From Mucilaginibacter sp. (GTDB lineage: Bacteria; Bacteroidota; Bacteroidia; Sphingobacteriales; Sphingobacteriaceae), in assembly GCA_030445275.1 (NCBI GenBank), contig JAUCSE010000093.1, positions 57,289 through 121,288 on the forward strand: a stretch of 64,000 nucleotides of DNA, read 5' to 3'. Below, one piece after another: positions 10,246 to 20,833 of the stretch (position 1 is the first letter of the stretch; every line of letters starts with the position of its first letter). The notes under the pieces were generated by a model. The model worked only from the letters and a program-made list of their open reading frames with translations. It was not told the DNA's origin and searched no databases. The position numbers and the translations under genes were made by a program.

Positions 10246-11403
10246 ATGTTTCATCATAAGCGTGTCTTGGTTAGCTGTGGCACTAAATTTCATTCCGATC
10301 ACGTAAGCTGGCAACTTTATAAAAACGGGTTATTGGAAAAAACCGTTACCGCTCACCCTCCCGGTAAATACCTGAACAGGGTTAACCTGCCGCGAAAAAG
10401 GGGCACCTTTCTACCACCCATATTTGTGATACCCTATGTATTGTACAAAATTCCCTATATAGGTAACACGCTGGCCCGGCTGATCGAATACCGCCTGCCG
10501 GCCATCTTCGACTTCATGGCTTCGTTTTTCACTTCTGAGGCCAACATTAGCCTATCATGGTCCTGGGCAAGCTGGTATACCATCAAAAGGATCAAGGCAA
10601 GAAACGGGATCGCTATACTGGAGGAAAGCGGGTCCTGCAATTTATACCAGAATGAACTGCTAGCGGATGAGTATAGCCGCCTCAACTTAAGGTTCCGGAA
10701 CAAAACCCCGGCATATATCATCAGGAGAGAATTACGGGAGGCTGATCTGGCGGATTTTATATTATGCCCGTCACAGCACGTGGCAAACACTTTTATAGAG
10801 CAAGGTATACCAAAGGAAAAATTTGTGATTATCCCCTATGGTGTAAATCTGGAGCGCTTTTCCCCCTCGCCAAACAGTGCCCATAAATTTCGCATTATAT
10901 TCGTGGGCACGATCGGGGTGCGAAAGGGTCTTATCTACCTATTTAAGGCGCTGGAGGCCCTGGGTCACCTGCCGGATCTGGAGTGTATACTCGTGGGAGG
11001 CATTGAAGTGGGCTTCGAGCCTATATTTAAACAATACCAGCATCTCGTTACCTACCTGGGACGGGTGTCGCAGGAAAAGTTGGCCACTATTTATCAAAGC
11101 GGTGCTGTTTTTGTATTCCCCTCACTTGACGAGGGCATGGCACTGGTGCAACTCGAGGCGATGGCTTGCGGGCTACCCGTAATTACCACAATCAACGCGG
11201 GTGCCGATGCCGTGATACAAAATGGTATACAAGGCTTTTTTATACCGGTGCGCGATACTGAGGCATTAAGGGAGAAAATACACTTCCTTTATCAAAACCC
11301 GCTGATCAGAAGGAAAATGGCAGAAAATGCACTTAAACGAGCCCAGGAATTTACGTGGGACCGATACGGTGATCAGTTGTCTGCATTTATCAATACCCTA
11401 TGA
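10246..11403 (+). CDS. Glycosyltransferase family 4
   Basis: RIIFVGTIGVRKGLIYLFKALEAL; FPSLDEGMALVQLEAMACGLPVITT. Confidence 0.9.
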   Translation: MFHHKRVLVSCGTKFHSDHVSWQLYKNGLLEKTVTAHPPGKYLNRVNLPRKRGTFLPPIFVIPYVLYKIPYIGNTLARLIEYRLPAIFDFMASFFTSEANISLSWSWASWYTIKRIKARNGIAILEESGSCNLYQNELLADEYSRLNLRFRNKTPAYIIRRELREADLADFILCPSQHVANTFIEQGIPKEKFVIIPYGVNLERFSPSPNSAHKFRIIFVGTIGVRKGLIYLFKALEALGHLPDLECILVGGIEVGFEPIFKQYQHLVTYLGRVSQEKLATIYQSGAVFVFPSLDEGMALVQLEAMACGLPVITTINAGADAVIQNGIQGFFIPVRDTEALREKIHFLYQNPLIRRKMAENALKRAQEFTWDRYGDQLSAFINTL

Positions 11404-11495
11404 AAAACAAAGAGAAAATATTTTATCTGCTTCGCTCCCTTACCCGCAATCTTTCACTGTTTTTGCGGCCTGGTGCATCCCAAGATGATCAATAA
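11400..11495 (+). CDS. Short ORF (31 aa) ATGA-overlapping the upstream GT stop and overlapping the next GT start; possible coupling leader
   Basis: Read by eye: MKNKEKIFYLLRSLTRNLSLFLRPGASQDDQ*; below the ORF-track cutoff. Confidence 0.3.
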   Translation: MKNKEKIFYLLRSLTRNLSLFLRPGASQDDQ

Positions 11496-12711
11496 CGATT
11501 TTTACCACCGTTTGAAAAAGATCTGCCTGATAACAACCGGTCATATCGCATCCGACCCTCGGTTGGTCAAGGAGGCTGCGAGCCTTATCAAAGCGGGTTT
11601 TGATGTGCATATTGTATTTACGCAATACGTTGCTCCACTGATAGCATATGATAGAGATTTACTTGCCGTCCACCCTAATTTAAGTTTCGATGTCCTGGAT
11701 TGGACAAAGCGCACCATCCGCTCCAGGACGGTGAGGTTCATTTCAGGATTGAAACAAAAACTTGCTAAAACACAGCTTACAAAGATCAATAGAAACTATT
11801 ACTGGCAAACTAAAAAGGCGATAGCAATTAAGGCCGATCTGTATATTGCGCATAACCTGGGTGCTTTGCCTGTTGCCATCAAGGCATCAAAAGTCAATGG
11901 GGCCAAATGCGGTTTCGATGCTGAGGATTTTCATCGTCATGAGTATAGTAACGATCCACTTGATGAAGCTGTGCGACTCAAAACATCCATAGAAGACACC
12001 TACATACCGCAGTTGGACTACATGACCGCGGCAAGCCCCATGATAGCGGATCGGTACACTGCCCTTTACCATATACCCGTACAGCCCATTCTTAATGTTT
12101 TTCCGAAAACTACGCTGCAGGTTTCCGTCAACGAGACCGGCCCATTGAAGCTTTTCTGGTTTTCACAAACCATTGGCGGTCACCGCGGACTGGAATCAGT
12201 ATTAGAAGCGGCGGCACTGGTCAATATCCGGATGGAGTTGCATCTGTTGGGAAACCCGGATCATCACTTTAAAAATACACTGGAACAGCTTCTTCCCAAA
12301 AACGCGGAATTTCGGCTAATTTACCATGGTACCATCAGGCCTGATGATATATTTAACTTAGCAGGTGAATTTGATATCGGCCTGGCTACTGAACTCTCCG
12401 TTCCATTAAATCGGGATATCTGCTTAACCAACAAGATTTTCACGTACATCCAATGCGGCCTCGTCGTGGTAGCAAGCGCCACTTCTGCCCAGCGGGAATT
12501 GCTGCAAAATTTTCCTGGTGCCGGCCATGTATATAAAGACCCTATAGCCCTGGCCAACATATTGACTGATTATCACCTTAACAGAAAGATTTTACAGGAA
12601 ACAAAGGAAAAAAATTATCTTGTGGGTCAACAAACTTTAAAATGGGAAAATGAGGAAATACGCTTTTTAAAAGTTATCGATGCGTGTATAAACCCTATGA
12701 ATGTGTCGTGA
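11473..12711 (+). CDS. Glycosyltransferase (GT-B-like); true start may be ATG at 11485
   Basis: KKICLITTGHIASDPRLVKEAASLIKAGFDVHIVFTQY; GAKCGFDAEDFHRHEY; GLATELSVPLNRDICLTNKIFTYIQCGLVVVAS. Confidence 0.8.
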   Translation: MHPKMINNDFYHRLKKICLITTGHIASDPRLVKEAASLIKAGFDVHIVFTQYVAPLIAYDRDLLAVHPNLSFDVLDWTKRTIRSRTVRFISGLKQKLAKTQLTKINRNYYWQTKKAIAIKADLYIAHNLGALPVAIKASKVNGAKCGFDAEDFHRHEYSNDPLDEAVRLKTSIEDTYIPQLDYMTAASPMIADRYTALYHIPVQPILNVFPKTTLQVSVNETGPLKLFWFSQTIGGHRGLESVLEAAALVNIRMELHLLGNPDHHFKNTLEQLLPKNAEFRLIYHGTIRPDDIFNLAGEFDIGLATELSVPLNRDICLTNKIFTYIQCGLVVVASATSAQRELLQNFPGAGHVYKDPIALANILTDYHLNRKILQETKEKNYLVGQQTLKWENEEIRFLKVIDACINPMNVS

Positions 12712-13991
12712 ATAAAAGAATATTGATCATCTCTCCTTACTTCCCCCCGGTTAATGCCTCCGATATGCAACGTGTGCGCATGAGCCTGCCCTACTTTACT
12801 GAATTGGGTTGGGAGGCAGAGGTGGTCATGGTAAACGAACAATATGCCGATATGACTGAAGATCCCTTGCTTTTACAAAGTGTTCCTGCACATATCAAGA
12901 TCCACAAGATAAAGGCGCTTCATAAAAATATCACCTCAAAGTTTGGCCTGGGCAGTATAGCTTTACGCTCCTTGCTATTTTACAAAATGGCTGTTAATAA
13001 ATTGCTGACTTCGAAAAAATATGACCTGATCTATTTTTCCACCACCCAGTTCCCGGTTTGTATATTGGGCGCATACTGGAGGAAAAAATTCGGGATTCCA
13101 TATGTGATCGATATGCAGGACCCATGGCATTCTGACTATTACCAGGATAAGCCAAGGAAATTAAGGCCGCCAAAATACCGGTTCGCCTACCACTTAAACC
13201 GGATACTTGAACCAGTGGCGCTAAAAAGGGCAAACGGACTCATTGCTGTATCAGATCATTATATCGCGGATCTGAAGGATCGCTACCCCGAAATAAAGGA
13301 CATACCCACTGCTACCATCACCTTCGGTGCCTTTCAGCCCGATATGCAGATAGCCGCAAATCATGCGCATTTGTTTCATAACCTGCTCAGTGCTGATCAT
13401 ACCAATATCGTCTATATCGGGCGCGGGGGTGCCGATATGCATCAGGCAATTATCCCCCTGTTTAAGGCCATACAACATGGCCTTAAAAATCACGTCGATG
13501 GTTATCATAAACTGCGCTGTTATTTTATCGGGACCAGTTACGCAACAACGGGTCAGGGGCTGGCCACTATTCTGCCGCTTGCCCGTCAATATGGATTAAC
13601 AGAGCAGGTAGTCGAACTGACCGACAGGATAAGCTACTACCATACATTGATCACGCTGCAACAAGCCCATGGGTTATTTATACCTGGCTCGGACGACCCT
13701 GCCTATACGGCATCCAAAATCTATCCCTACCTGTTAACCCGGAGGCCCATACTGGCCATATTTAACCCTGCAAGTTCGACGATTCCTATATTAAGGGAGT
13801 ACGGTGTAAAGCATGTATATGATTGTCAAACGATAGATACCGGTCATGTCGATCTTTTTTTAACAGCAATGATCAGCGGTACATCGATGGAGAACTACCA
13901 TACCCAGGCCATTGAAAAATACTCGGCACGCCAAATGGCGATCAACGAGTGCCTTCTTTTTGAACAGACCTTAGCTGCCAATCATAAATGA
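12684..13991 (+). CDS. Glycosyltransferase, GT4-like
   Basis: RILIISPYFPPVNASDMQRVRM; PYVIDMQDPWHSDYYQ; ARQMAINECLLFEQTL. Confidence 0.8.
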   Translation: MYKPYECVVNKRILIISPYFPPVNASDMQRVRMSLPYFTELGWEAEVVMVNEQYADMTEDPLLLQSVPAHIKIHKIKALHKNITSKFGLGSIALRSLLFYKMAVNKLLTSKKYDLIYFSTTQFPVCILGAYWRKKFGIPYVIDMQDPWHSDYYQDKPRKLRPPKYRFAYHLNRILEPVALKRANGLIAVSDHYIADLKDRYPEIKDIPTATITFGAFQPDMQIAANHAHLFHNLLSADHTNIVYIGRGGADMHQAIIPLFKAIQHGLKNHVDGYHKLRCYFIGTSYATTGQGLATILPLARQYGLTEQVVELTDRISYYHTLITLQQAHGLFIPGSDDPAYTASKIYPYLLTRRPILAIFNPASSTIPILREYGVKHVYDCQTIDTGHVDLFLTAMISGTSMENYHTQAIEKYSARQMAINECLLFEQTLAANHK

Positions 13992-15178
13992 GTAACCTAC
14001 CATTACCAAGGCTTGCCATTATAACCACCCATCCCATACAGTACTACGCGCCCGTATTTAAACTGCTGCATCAGCGCGGTCATCTGGCCATAAACGTATT
14101 CTACACCTGGGGCCGGACTTCCCTGACCAAGTATGACCCAGATTTTGGTCAACAGGTTGATTGGGACATCCCCTTGCTGGAGGGTTATCCTTACCAATGG
14201 GTGGAGAACACCGCTTCAAACCCGGGTTCACATCATTTTAAGGGTATTGTCAATCCCGGACTTATTGCGCAAATAAACCAATGGCAACCTACAGCGATAC
14301 TAATATTTGGCTGGGCTTACGCCAGCCATTTAAGAGCACTCGTTTATTATAAGGGTAAACTGCCTGTATGCTTCAGAGGTGATTCCACGCTTCTTGACCA
14401 GACCAACGGCCTTAGAACAGTACTCAGAACAATTTTTTTGAAATGGGTATACAGCCATGTGGAACATAGCTTTTATACAGGCATAAACAACAAGGCTTAT
14501 TTTAAAAAACACGGGTTAAAGGAAGAGCAGCTGAGCTTTGCGCCTCATGCTATAGACAACGACCGCTTTGCTGAAGACCACTTTACAGAGGCTACCGGAT
14601 TGCGGAACAGTTTGGGCATCAGTGCCAGTGACATGCTCATTCTGTTTTCAGGTAAGCTAGAGGATAAAAAGGACCCAGTGTTATTACTGCAGGCTTTTTT
14701 ACAGTTAAACCTGCCACATGTACATTTATTATTCGCGGGTAGTGGGGCGTTAAAAAGCACCCTCCAGCAACGGATCCAGGGGAACAAGCACATCCATTTT
14801 ATTGATTTTCAAAACCAGGGGTATATGCCGGTAGTCTACCAGGCCTGCGATCTGTACTGCCTCCCATCAAAGGGCCCTGGCGAAACCTGGGGATTGGCTG
14901 TTAACGAAGCGATGGCCTGTGGCAAGGCAATTGTAGTATCCGACAAAGTAGGCTGCGCTGCCGACCTGGTGAAAAAGGATAATGGTATCATCGTTAAAAG
15001 CCAAAGTCTGAACGAATTGCTTACCACCCTCCAGTACTTTACCGGCAACCCTGCCCGGCTGCGAAAATTTGGAAGGCAATCTGCTCAAATCATAAGCGAT
15101 TACAGTTTTTTGGCTGTAGCCCGTGCCATAGAACAAGCAATTCTTGCAGATAAAAATTATATTGCCGGCAATCAATAA
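13988..15178 (+). CDS. Glycosyltransferase family 4
   Basis: LAIITTHPIQYYAPVFKLLHQRG; LFSGKLEDKKDPVLLLQAF; WGLAVNEAMACGKAIVVSDKVGCAADLV. Confidence 0.9.
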   Translation: MSNLPLPRLAIITTHPIQYYAPVFKLLHQRGHLAINVFYTWGRTSLTKYDPDFGQQVDWDIPLLEGYPYQWVENTASNPGSHHFKGIVNPGLIAQINQWQPTAILIFGWAYASHLRALVYYKGKLPVCFRGDSTLLDQTNGLRTVLRTIFLKWVYSHVEHSFYTGINNKAYFKKHGLKEEQLSFAPHAIDNDRFAEDHFTEATGLRNSLGISASDMLILFSGKLEDKKDPVLLLQAFLQLNLPHVHLLFAGSGALKSTLQQRIQGNKHIHFIDFQNQGYMPVVYQACDLYCLPSKGPGETWGLAVNEAMACGKAIVVSDKVGCAADLVKKDNGIIVKSQSLNELLTTLQYFTGNPARLRKFGRQSAQIISDYSFLAVARAIEQAILADKNYIAGNQ

Positions 15179-15180
15179 CA

Positions 15181-16587
15181 ATGGACAGACAACTATCTTT
15201 TGAGCGTTTAGCCCTATTATATATGCCTTGGGTACTGGCATGGCTTTTTAAATCAGATCCCACAGTTTCGTATCTTATTGCGTGGAGTGGCTCATTTTTT
15301 ATCTTTTTCATCACGCTAACCGGTTGGATCAGACCAATACCTGCGGACCTCCCTTTATCTGCGCAATTAATGCGACCTATTTTTTTGGTGCATATTATGT
15401 TTGCCGGTTACACCTGCTGTACTTCCATTTTCTATTTCCTCGATGTGCTGGGGTACGTAAACTTCAGTAAAATAAGTAATTCGTTCCTCATAGACATGAA
15501 AAGACTCGAATTAACTGCGCAGTGCCAGCGTTATTATTGCCTTGGGCATGCCGCTCTTATTAGCGGTATGCTAACTTTTATGAAACACCCGGGTCATTAT
15601 AAAAACCGGGTGGTGTCAACTAACGTCAGCGGCTTGCTCTTTTACATTGCCATTATCACCTTACCTTTTTCAATCATCGTTGTAGCGATTCCAGGCCTTT
15701 CCCAGTTTGCCAGACAGTTTGGTTCCTTAAGCTTTATAGCAGGCACCCTTGCCCTGGCATTTGCAATTCCGCAAAAAAAATCATGGAACACCATGATATG
15801 CCTGGGCCTGTATTTCTCCAATTTTTATAGTGCCTCAACATCAGGATTCAAGGAGCCGATCATTATCAGCGTTTTGGTATTAGGCATCTTTTTATATCCG
15901 GTCTATAAAAAGATGGTGTTGATTATTTTTATACCCATTTTATTGGGCTTGTTTTTCTTGCTCCCTACCTACGTACGCGTATTTAGGGAAAATGCATGGG
16001 CAGGCAACGCTTCAACCCACGATGCGACTCAACTGGCACTCAATGCGATCATTAACCAGGACGATGATATCCAAGAAACTAACTGGGATTTTCTCGCTTA
16101 TCGCCTTAGTGAAATAGACATGTTTACAAAATTTGTTCATACGACTCCGTCGCAGATCGATTACTACAAAGAAGATCTATGGAAACAATCGCTGTGGGCC
16201 ATTATACCCAGAGCCTTCTGGCCAGGGAAACCAAATGCCGAGGAATTGGTTATGAAGCGGGTTTATGCCGCAGGCGTGATCAACCCTAATTCAAACGTTT
16301 CCGCTAAACCTGCATTTATCGTTGATGCTTACTTGTCTTATGGTGGGTTTGGGATCTGGCTGTTTATGTTCGCCTACGGCGCTGCGGCGCAGTTAATATC
16401 CCTAAAGGCGGAGCAACTGTTCGGTGGTTACTTACTGGGGACTGCCCTTATTTTCTCGGGGCTTTTTCAGGTATTTTGGCGTGGCTCAAGCCTGGAGTTT
16501 ATTGTCAATACCGTCTTCTGGAGCTATATCAGTATGCTACTCATCGCCTGGGTATTTAAATCTAAAAATATATTAAAGCCAGTATAG
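15181..16587 (+). CDS. O-antigen polymerase/ligase-like multi-TM protein (Wzy-like)
   Basis: Many hydrophobic helices, long ORF at the end of a GT cluster, large loop between TMs; no diagnostic motif seen. Confidence 0.6.
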   Translation: MDRQLSFERLALLYMPWVLAWLFKSDPTVSYLIAWSGSFFIFFITLTGWIRPIPADLPLSAQLMRPIFLVHIMFAGYTCCTSIFYFLDVLGYVNFSKISNSFLIDMKRLELTAQCQRYYCLGHAALISGMLTFMKHPGHYKNRVVSTNVSGLLFYIAIITLPFSIIVVAIPGLSQFARQFGSLSFIAGTLALAFAIPQKKSWNTMICLGLYFSNFYSASTSGFKEPIIISVLVLGIFLYPVYKKMVLIIFIPILLGLFFLLPTYVRVFRENAWAGNASTHDATQLALNAIINQDDDIQETNWDFLAYRLSEIDMFTKFVHTTPSQIDYYKEDLWKQSLWAIIPRAFWPGKPNAEELVMKRVYAAGVINPNSNVSAKPAFIVDAYLSYGGFGIWLFMFAYGAAAQLISLKAEQLFGGYLLGTALIFSGLFQVFWRGSSLEFIVNTVFWSYISMLLIAWVFKSKNILKPV

Positions 16588-16605
16588 CCCTATATCCCCC
16601 TACAC

Positions 16606-16839
16606 TTATTCCTCTAATAACTGGGCAGGTCCTACTTCCAGGATCGTCGCCAGATCAAATAGCAGTGAAATACTGAAATTGACCTTCCCCCTTTCCATTC
16701 GCCCGACTTGCGAATAATCCACATCCAATAAATAGGCCAATTCCTGGATCGTCAGTTTTTTTGCTTTTCTGTATTTTCGGATGTTTGTGGCTAAGATCGC
16801 GATGCCCGCTTCATTCCGTCTCTGTTTCCCCTTAACCAT
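16606..16839 (-). CDS. XRE-family HTH regulator
   Basis: NIRKYRKAKKLTIQELAYLLDVDYSQVGRMERGKVNFSISLLFDLATILEV. Confidence 0.9.
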   Translation of the reverse strand: MVKGKQRRNEAGIAILATNIRKYRKAKKLTIQELAYLLDVDYSQVGRMERGKVNFSISLLFDLATILEVGPAQLLEE

Positions 16840-16868
16840 GATGTAATAAAAAAAACTTTTCCTTTTAT

Positions 16869-16890
16869 AATAGGGATTATACTCCCTATT
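16869..16890. promoter_or_regulatory. Inverted repeat AATAGGGA-N6-TCCCTATT between the divergent HTH and IS110 genes (putative operator)
   Basis: Perfect 8-bp arms read directly. Confidence 0.55.
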
Positions 16891-16910
16891 TTTACAGCCA
16901 ACCTATTGGC

Positions 16911-17939
16911 ATGCTTACTGAACAACAGATAAAAAAGCTCAAATATTTCGTCGGTATCGATGTTTCTAAAAACGAACTGGATTTCGCAGTGATCCGGGAC
17001 AGGGAGCCAATCTTTCACCGGGAGATCAGGAATACGCCGGAAGCCATCGACGACTTATTCAAGGAAATGAAGAACCGGTTCAGATTCAGTCGGTCGAATG
17101 CGCTATTCTGCCTGGAGGACACCGGAATTTATGGCAACCTTTTGCTGCATGCCTTAAGCGGTAAAAAGGCACTTGTGGTGATGGAAAATCCCTTAAGGAT
17201 AAAAAAATCCTTAGGGCTTATCAGGGAAAAGAGTGACAGAAGGGATGCCTTCAGCATTGCATCTTTCGCGCAAAAGAATCTTTACGAATTAAAATTGTGG
17301 TCGCCCAGGCGCCCACTGCTGGAGTCTCTCCGTCACCTGGCGACTTTACGTGATCGCCTGGTGCGTGTTTCCAAGATCCTGAATATGCCGATCAGGGAGA
17401 ATAAAGCTTTTATAAAAGGCTCCTTAAGCAAACTGGCAGAGCAACACTGCAAAACTTCGAATCATGCCGTAAAGAATGATATTAAAAAAATAGCAAAAAT
17501 GATCCGGGATGATGAACGTTTGAAAAGACTAAATGAGGTTATCACTTCGGTGACCGGTGTGGGAAGATTTACAGCGTTGCAAATTATAATTAGCTCTAAC
17601 GAGCATAAAGACATCGTCAATGCAAAAAAATTCGCCCGTTATGCCGGCGTGGCACCCTTTAAATTCGAATCAGGCTTGGTAGTAACCAAATCACGGGTAT
17701 CACATATCGCCAACAAGAAAATGAAACTGTTACCGCATTTATGCGCGACCCGGGCAATTGTTTTCGATCATGAGCTCCGTCAGTATTATTTAAGAAAAAC
17801 CGTTGAAGAAAAGAAGGCGAAAATGCTGGTCTTAAATGCTATCAGGAATAAATTGATCTTAAGGATATTTTCTTGCCTGAATGAAGACCGGTTATATATT
17901 ATAAAGAGTCCCAAACCCGAAAATATGACTTCCACTTAA
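16911..17939 (+). mobile_element. IS110-family transposase (DEDD recombinase)
   Basis: YFVGIDVSKNELDFAV; FCLEDTGIYGN; EKSDRRDAFSIASFAQ; SVTGVGRFTALQII; FARYAGVAPFKFESG. Confidence 0.93.
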
Positions 17940-18100
17940 AAATAAACAGCAGAATGCTTTATTTGTGGCTATTGGCTAAAGACCAAATTTGTGGGATAAA
18001 TACTGCTGTTGACCCGGCACATTGGTAAGGCTTGGAACACGTTCTTAGTTAACGACTAATATCATGGAATAAGCTTACCAAATGTGCTATTGGGCCACCA
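17940..18100 (+). ncRNA. Candidate bridge-RNA-like structured non-coding region 3' of the IS110 transposase
   Basis: Nested stem AACAGCAG(17945-17952)/CTGCTGTT(18003-18010) with inner TTTAT/ATAAA and ATTTG/CAAAT pairs; second stem GCACATTGGTAAGGCTT(18017-18033)/AAGCTTACCAAATGTGC(18071-18087) enclosing a ~37-nt loop. Confidence 0.45.
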
Positions 18101-18208
18101 TCAGTATATGAAGCTCGACTTTCATTTGTCGTGTTTTTTTAAAATCATCTAAGTAGCCTTCCTGCGAAGCCTTAAAAAATCCGGGGGAACGTAATCTTAT
18201 ACCTCCAG

Positions 18209-18421
18209 TTATTGGCGTTCCAAACTGCACAACGTCTTGCCACTCTTCTTCGCATTATCCAGGCTTACTTTGATGATGTGGTGCGTGCAATTATGTAAAC
18301 CAGCACAATCGTCCCGCAGATGATACCGTTTTGTATGCCGGCTGTCACATATGTAGACTACTGAAGGGCTTTGACCATTTTGTCCTATTAACAGCAAAAA
18401 AAGTAATACTATCGTTTTCAT
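18209..18421 (-). CDS. Small exported Cys-containing protein
   Basis: MKTIVLLFLLLIGQ signal; VYICDSRHTKRYHLRDDCAGLHNCTHHIIKVSLDNAKKSGKTLCSLER; preceded by palindrome site C. Confidence 0.65.
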   Translation of the reverse strand: MKTIVLLFLLLIGQNGQSPSVVYICDSRHTKRYHLRDDCAGLHNCTHHIIKVSLDNAKKSGKTLCSLERQ

Positions 18422-18576
18422 TTTTATCAACCAGGCATGTTTAATTAATTATTGCTTCCAATCAGTCACGATTCCAGAAATCCTTAAAATGTGAAAACCG
18501 CTATTCTTAAAATTGCCATCGTATACTATGAACCTTAAGATGTATAGCCCGACATCCCGTTATCAACTAATCAGAA

Positions 18577-18622
18577 CAAAAATAAGACAGGAGCACCGCT
18601 CATTTTTACGGGAAACCATAAT
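18577..18622 (-). promoter_or_regulatory. Regulon site C: -7 box TATTTTTG (minus) at 18577-18584 plus degenerate palindrome TTTACGG-GAAA-CCATAAT
   Basis: Same spacing from -7 box to TACGG as four other sites. Confidence 0.6.
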
Positions 18623-18699
18623 CGGCGTACTTTGCTGTTCCGGATGATTTCATCGCGCGCTTTGTTCAGCGTATCCGGTTGATCTATTACGGATAAACC

Positions 18700-18935
18700 G
18701 CTCAACACCTATCTGCAGTTACCGTCACTTCTCATTTCCTATGGCTATTTACCGGATGAAAAAAGGAGCTGCTTCCTTTTTTCCCGAACAACAGTATTCA
18801 AAAGATAGTCATTCAAAGGTTTCAGTTTTAAATCCGGATTCCTTGGATGAACACCATCCGAAGTATAGAATTCGTACTCCTCTTTTCTTTTGACATACCA
18901 TACTTTTCCGAGCGAGTAAGTATTGTTCGAATAAT
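18700..18935 (-). pseudogene. 3' fragment of the one-TM family gene (paralogue of 24435-25319), truncated by the IS1182 remnant
   Basis: Nucleotide-level similarity to 24400-24640 (e.g. TATTCAAAA..AGTCA..GG.TTCAGTT.TAAATCC.GG), breaking at ~18935. Confidence 0.75.
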
Positions 18936-20158
18936 GGGCGTACAGCAGAAAGCCCTGTACGCATGTTCAAATATCTGTTATTGAAAACAATCTATACGGT
19001 TTCGGATGTTGATGTCGTAGAGCGTTCGCGATATGATATGTCCTTCAAATATTTCCTTGAGATGTCACCCGAGCAGGAAGTTATCGACGCCAGTTCATTG
19101 ACAAAGTTCCGAAAGTTGCGGTTGAAGGATGCTGATCTGCTGAATCTATTGATCGGTAAGACAGTCTCTATAGCTATCGAAAAAGGCATTATCCGCTCCA
19201 GATCCATCATTGTTGATGCTACCCATTCTTTTTCGAGATCCAATCCATATTCCGCATTGGAGGTATTGAGAGAGCGATCAAAACTGCTTCGAAAAGCGGT
19301 TTACGCTATAGATGAGGATATGAAAGACCACATGCCGAAAAAGAATGATTCGGATGCCCTGGAAAAGGAAGTGGCTTATTGTAAAGAACTTGAAAAGCAT
19401 ATTGAATCGGACCAGTTTGATCCCTGCGGTCAAAGAAAAACTGAACCTGTTGAAAAAAACGATAGAAGATACGCAAGAAAACTATACCCTCTCCAAAGAC
19501 AGGGGTGCCAAAACCGGCCATAAATCAGCTGAGAGTTCATTCTTTGGTTACAAAACCCACCTGGCCATGACAGAGGAACGTATCATTACTGCTGCTGTAG
19601 TTACCTCCGGAGAAAAAGGAGACGGCCCGGAACTTCCTAAGCTTTTAGAGAGGAGTCAGGGCAAGGTGAACAGGATATCAAAGTCGTAGCCAGGCTGAAC
19701 CCCTCAATAACGCGGGGCTTCAGAAAGGATCAGGACAGGTCTGATTACAATAAGGATGCTGGCATGTTTGTGTGTCCGGCGGGTCATTTGGCCATTCGAA
19801 AGGCACGTGGGGGAAAAAAGAATATTGGAGAAAACCAGGTAGATACGTATTTTTTTGATGTTGAAAAATGTAAAACCTGTCCACTGAGGGTGAATTGTTA
19901 TAAGCCCGGTGCAAAGACCAAGACCTATTCGGTAGGCATAAAATCAGATGCGCATCTACAGCAGGTAGCTTTCAGGAAACGGACGATTATAAGGAAAAAG
20001 CAAAACAACGGTATAAGATCGAAGCAAAAAATAACGAGTTGAAAAACGTCCACGGATATCGGCGGGCGATATCTTATGGGATTGAAAACATGCAGATGCA
20101 GGGAGCATTGGCAATATTTACGGTTAACCTAAAGAGAATCATCAAACTAACAATCTAA
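18936..20158 (+). pseudogene. IS1182-like transposase remnant, 5'-truncated and frameshifted
   Basis: MFKYLLLKTIYTVSDVDVVERSRYDMSFKYFLEMSPEQEVIDASSLTKFRK...; continues in other frames at 19345-19689 and 19764-20042 (VFVCPAGHLAIRKA...CKTCPLRVNCYKPG). Confidence 0.85.
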
Positions 20159-20260
20159 GGCTCTGAAATCGAGAAAAGCAGACTCAAATACCTGTCACTC
20201 CCCGGTTTAGTACGCAAGTCCTTCAGAAACGACTTTCACAAAATATATGGTTAATAAAAA

Positions 20261-20295
20261 GCGATCAAGTAAAAAATTGTCTTTTACTTGATCGC
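20261..20295. terminator. Perfect 14-bp hairpin GCGATCAAGTAAAA-N7-TTTTACTTGATCGC
   Basis: Read directly; lies between IS remnants. Confidence 0.6.
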
Positions 20296-20373
20296 CTTGA
20301 ATTGCACCTAATTAAAGGGATACTTTTTCAGTGCCCTCACTTAAATATCTCCCTTTTTAATTTAAGCAATTAT

Positions 20374-20616
20374 CTAGGATGTAACTATGGAATAGCCTTT
20401 AAATTTAGCAAAATCCGGAACCAGTAGCGTTATCGGTGTAAGTGTTGTACTGGTTTCCTGTTCAACGTTACGTTTTCTTCTCATAGATTCTCCCTTTAAT
20501 TCGATGCGGTGTGCATCATGAACGATCCTGTCAAGGATAGCATCGGCAATCGTTTTTTCACCAATCACTTCAAACCATTTGCTCACCGGTAACTGCGAGA
20601 TGGTTTCAGGGAACAT
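20374..20616 (-). pseudogene. IstB (IS21 helper ATPase) C-terminal fragment
   Basis: SQLPVSKWFEVIGEKTIADAILDRIVHDAHRIELKGESMRRKR matches the IstB C-terminus. Confidence 0.85.
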
Positions 20617-20647
20617 ATAATCGGCTTATCGTTATCTTGGGTTAGGG

Positions 20648-20833
20648 TTAACAGTTCTCATCAATGAAATCTCCACCAGGCCATTCGAGACCTTGTGCAA
20701 GGCAATATTGTTTTTCTGTTCTATCTTGCTCAAAGAAATCACCAAAACTGGAGTGTACAAACAGGCCATTTTCATAAGTGATCTTTGCAAGCACCCAGGG
20801 TTTAATCACGTTTTTATCTGTACTTTCTGACAA
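20648..20833 (-). CDS. Small hypothetical protein or fragment
   Basis: Short ORF only: MSESTDKNVIKPWVLAKITYENGLFVHSSFGDFFEQDRTEKQYCL. Confidence 0.3.
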   Translation of the reverse strand: MSESTDKNVIKPWVLAKITYENGLFVHSSFGDFFEQDRTEKQYCLAQGLEWPGGDFIDENC

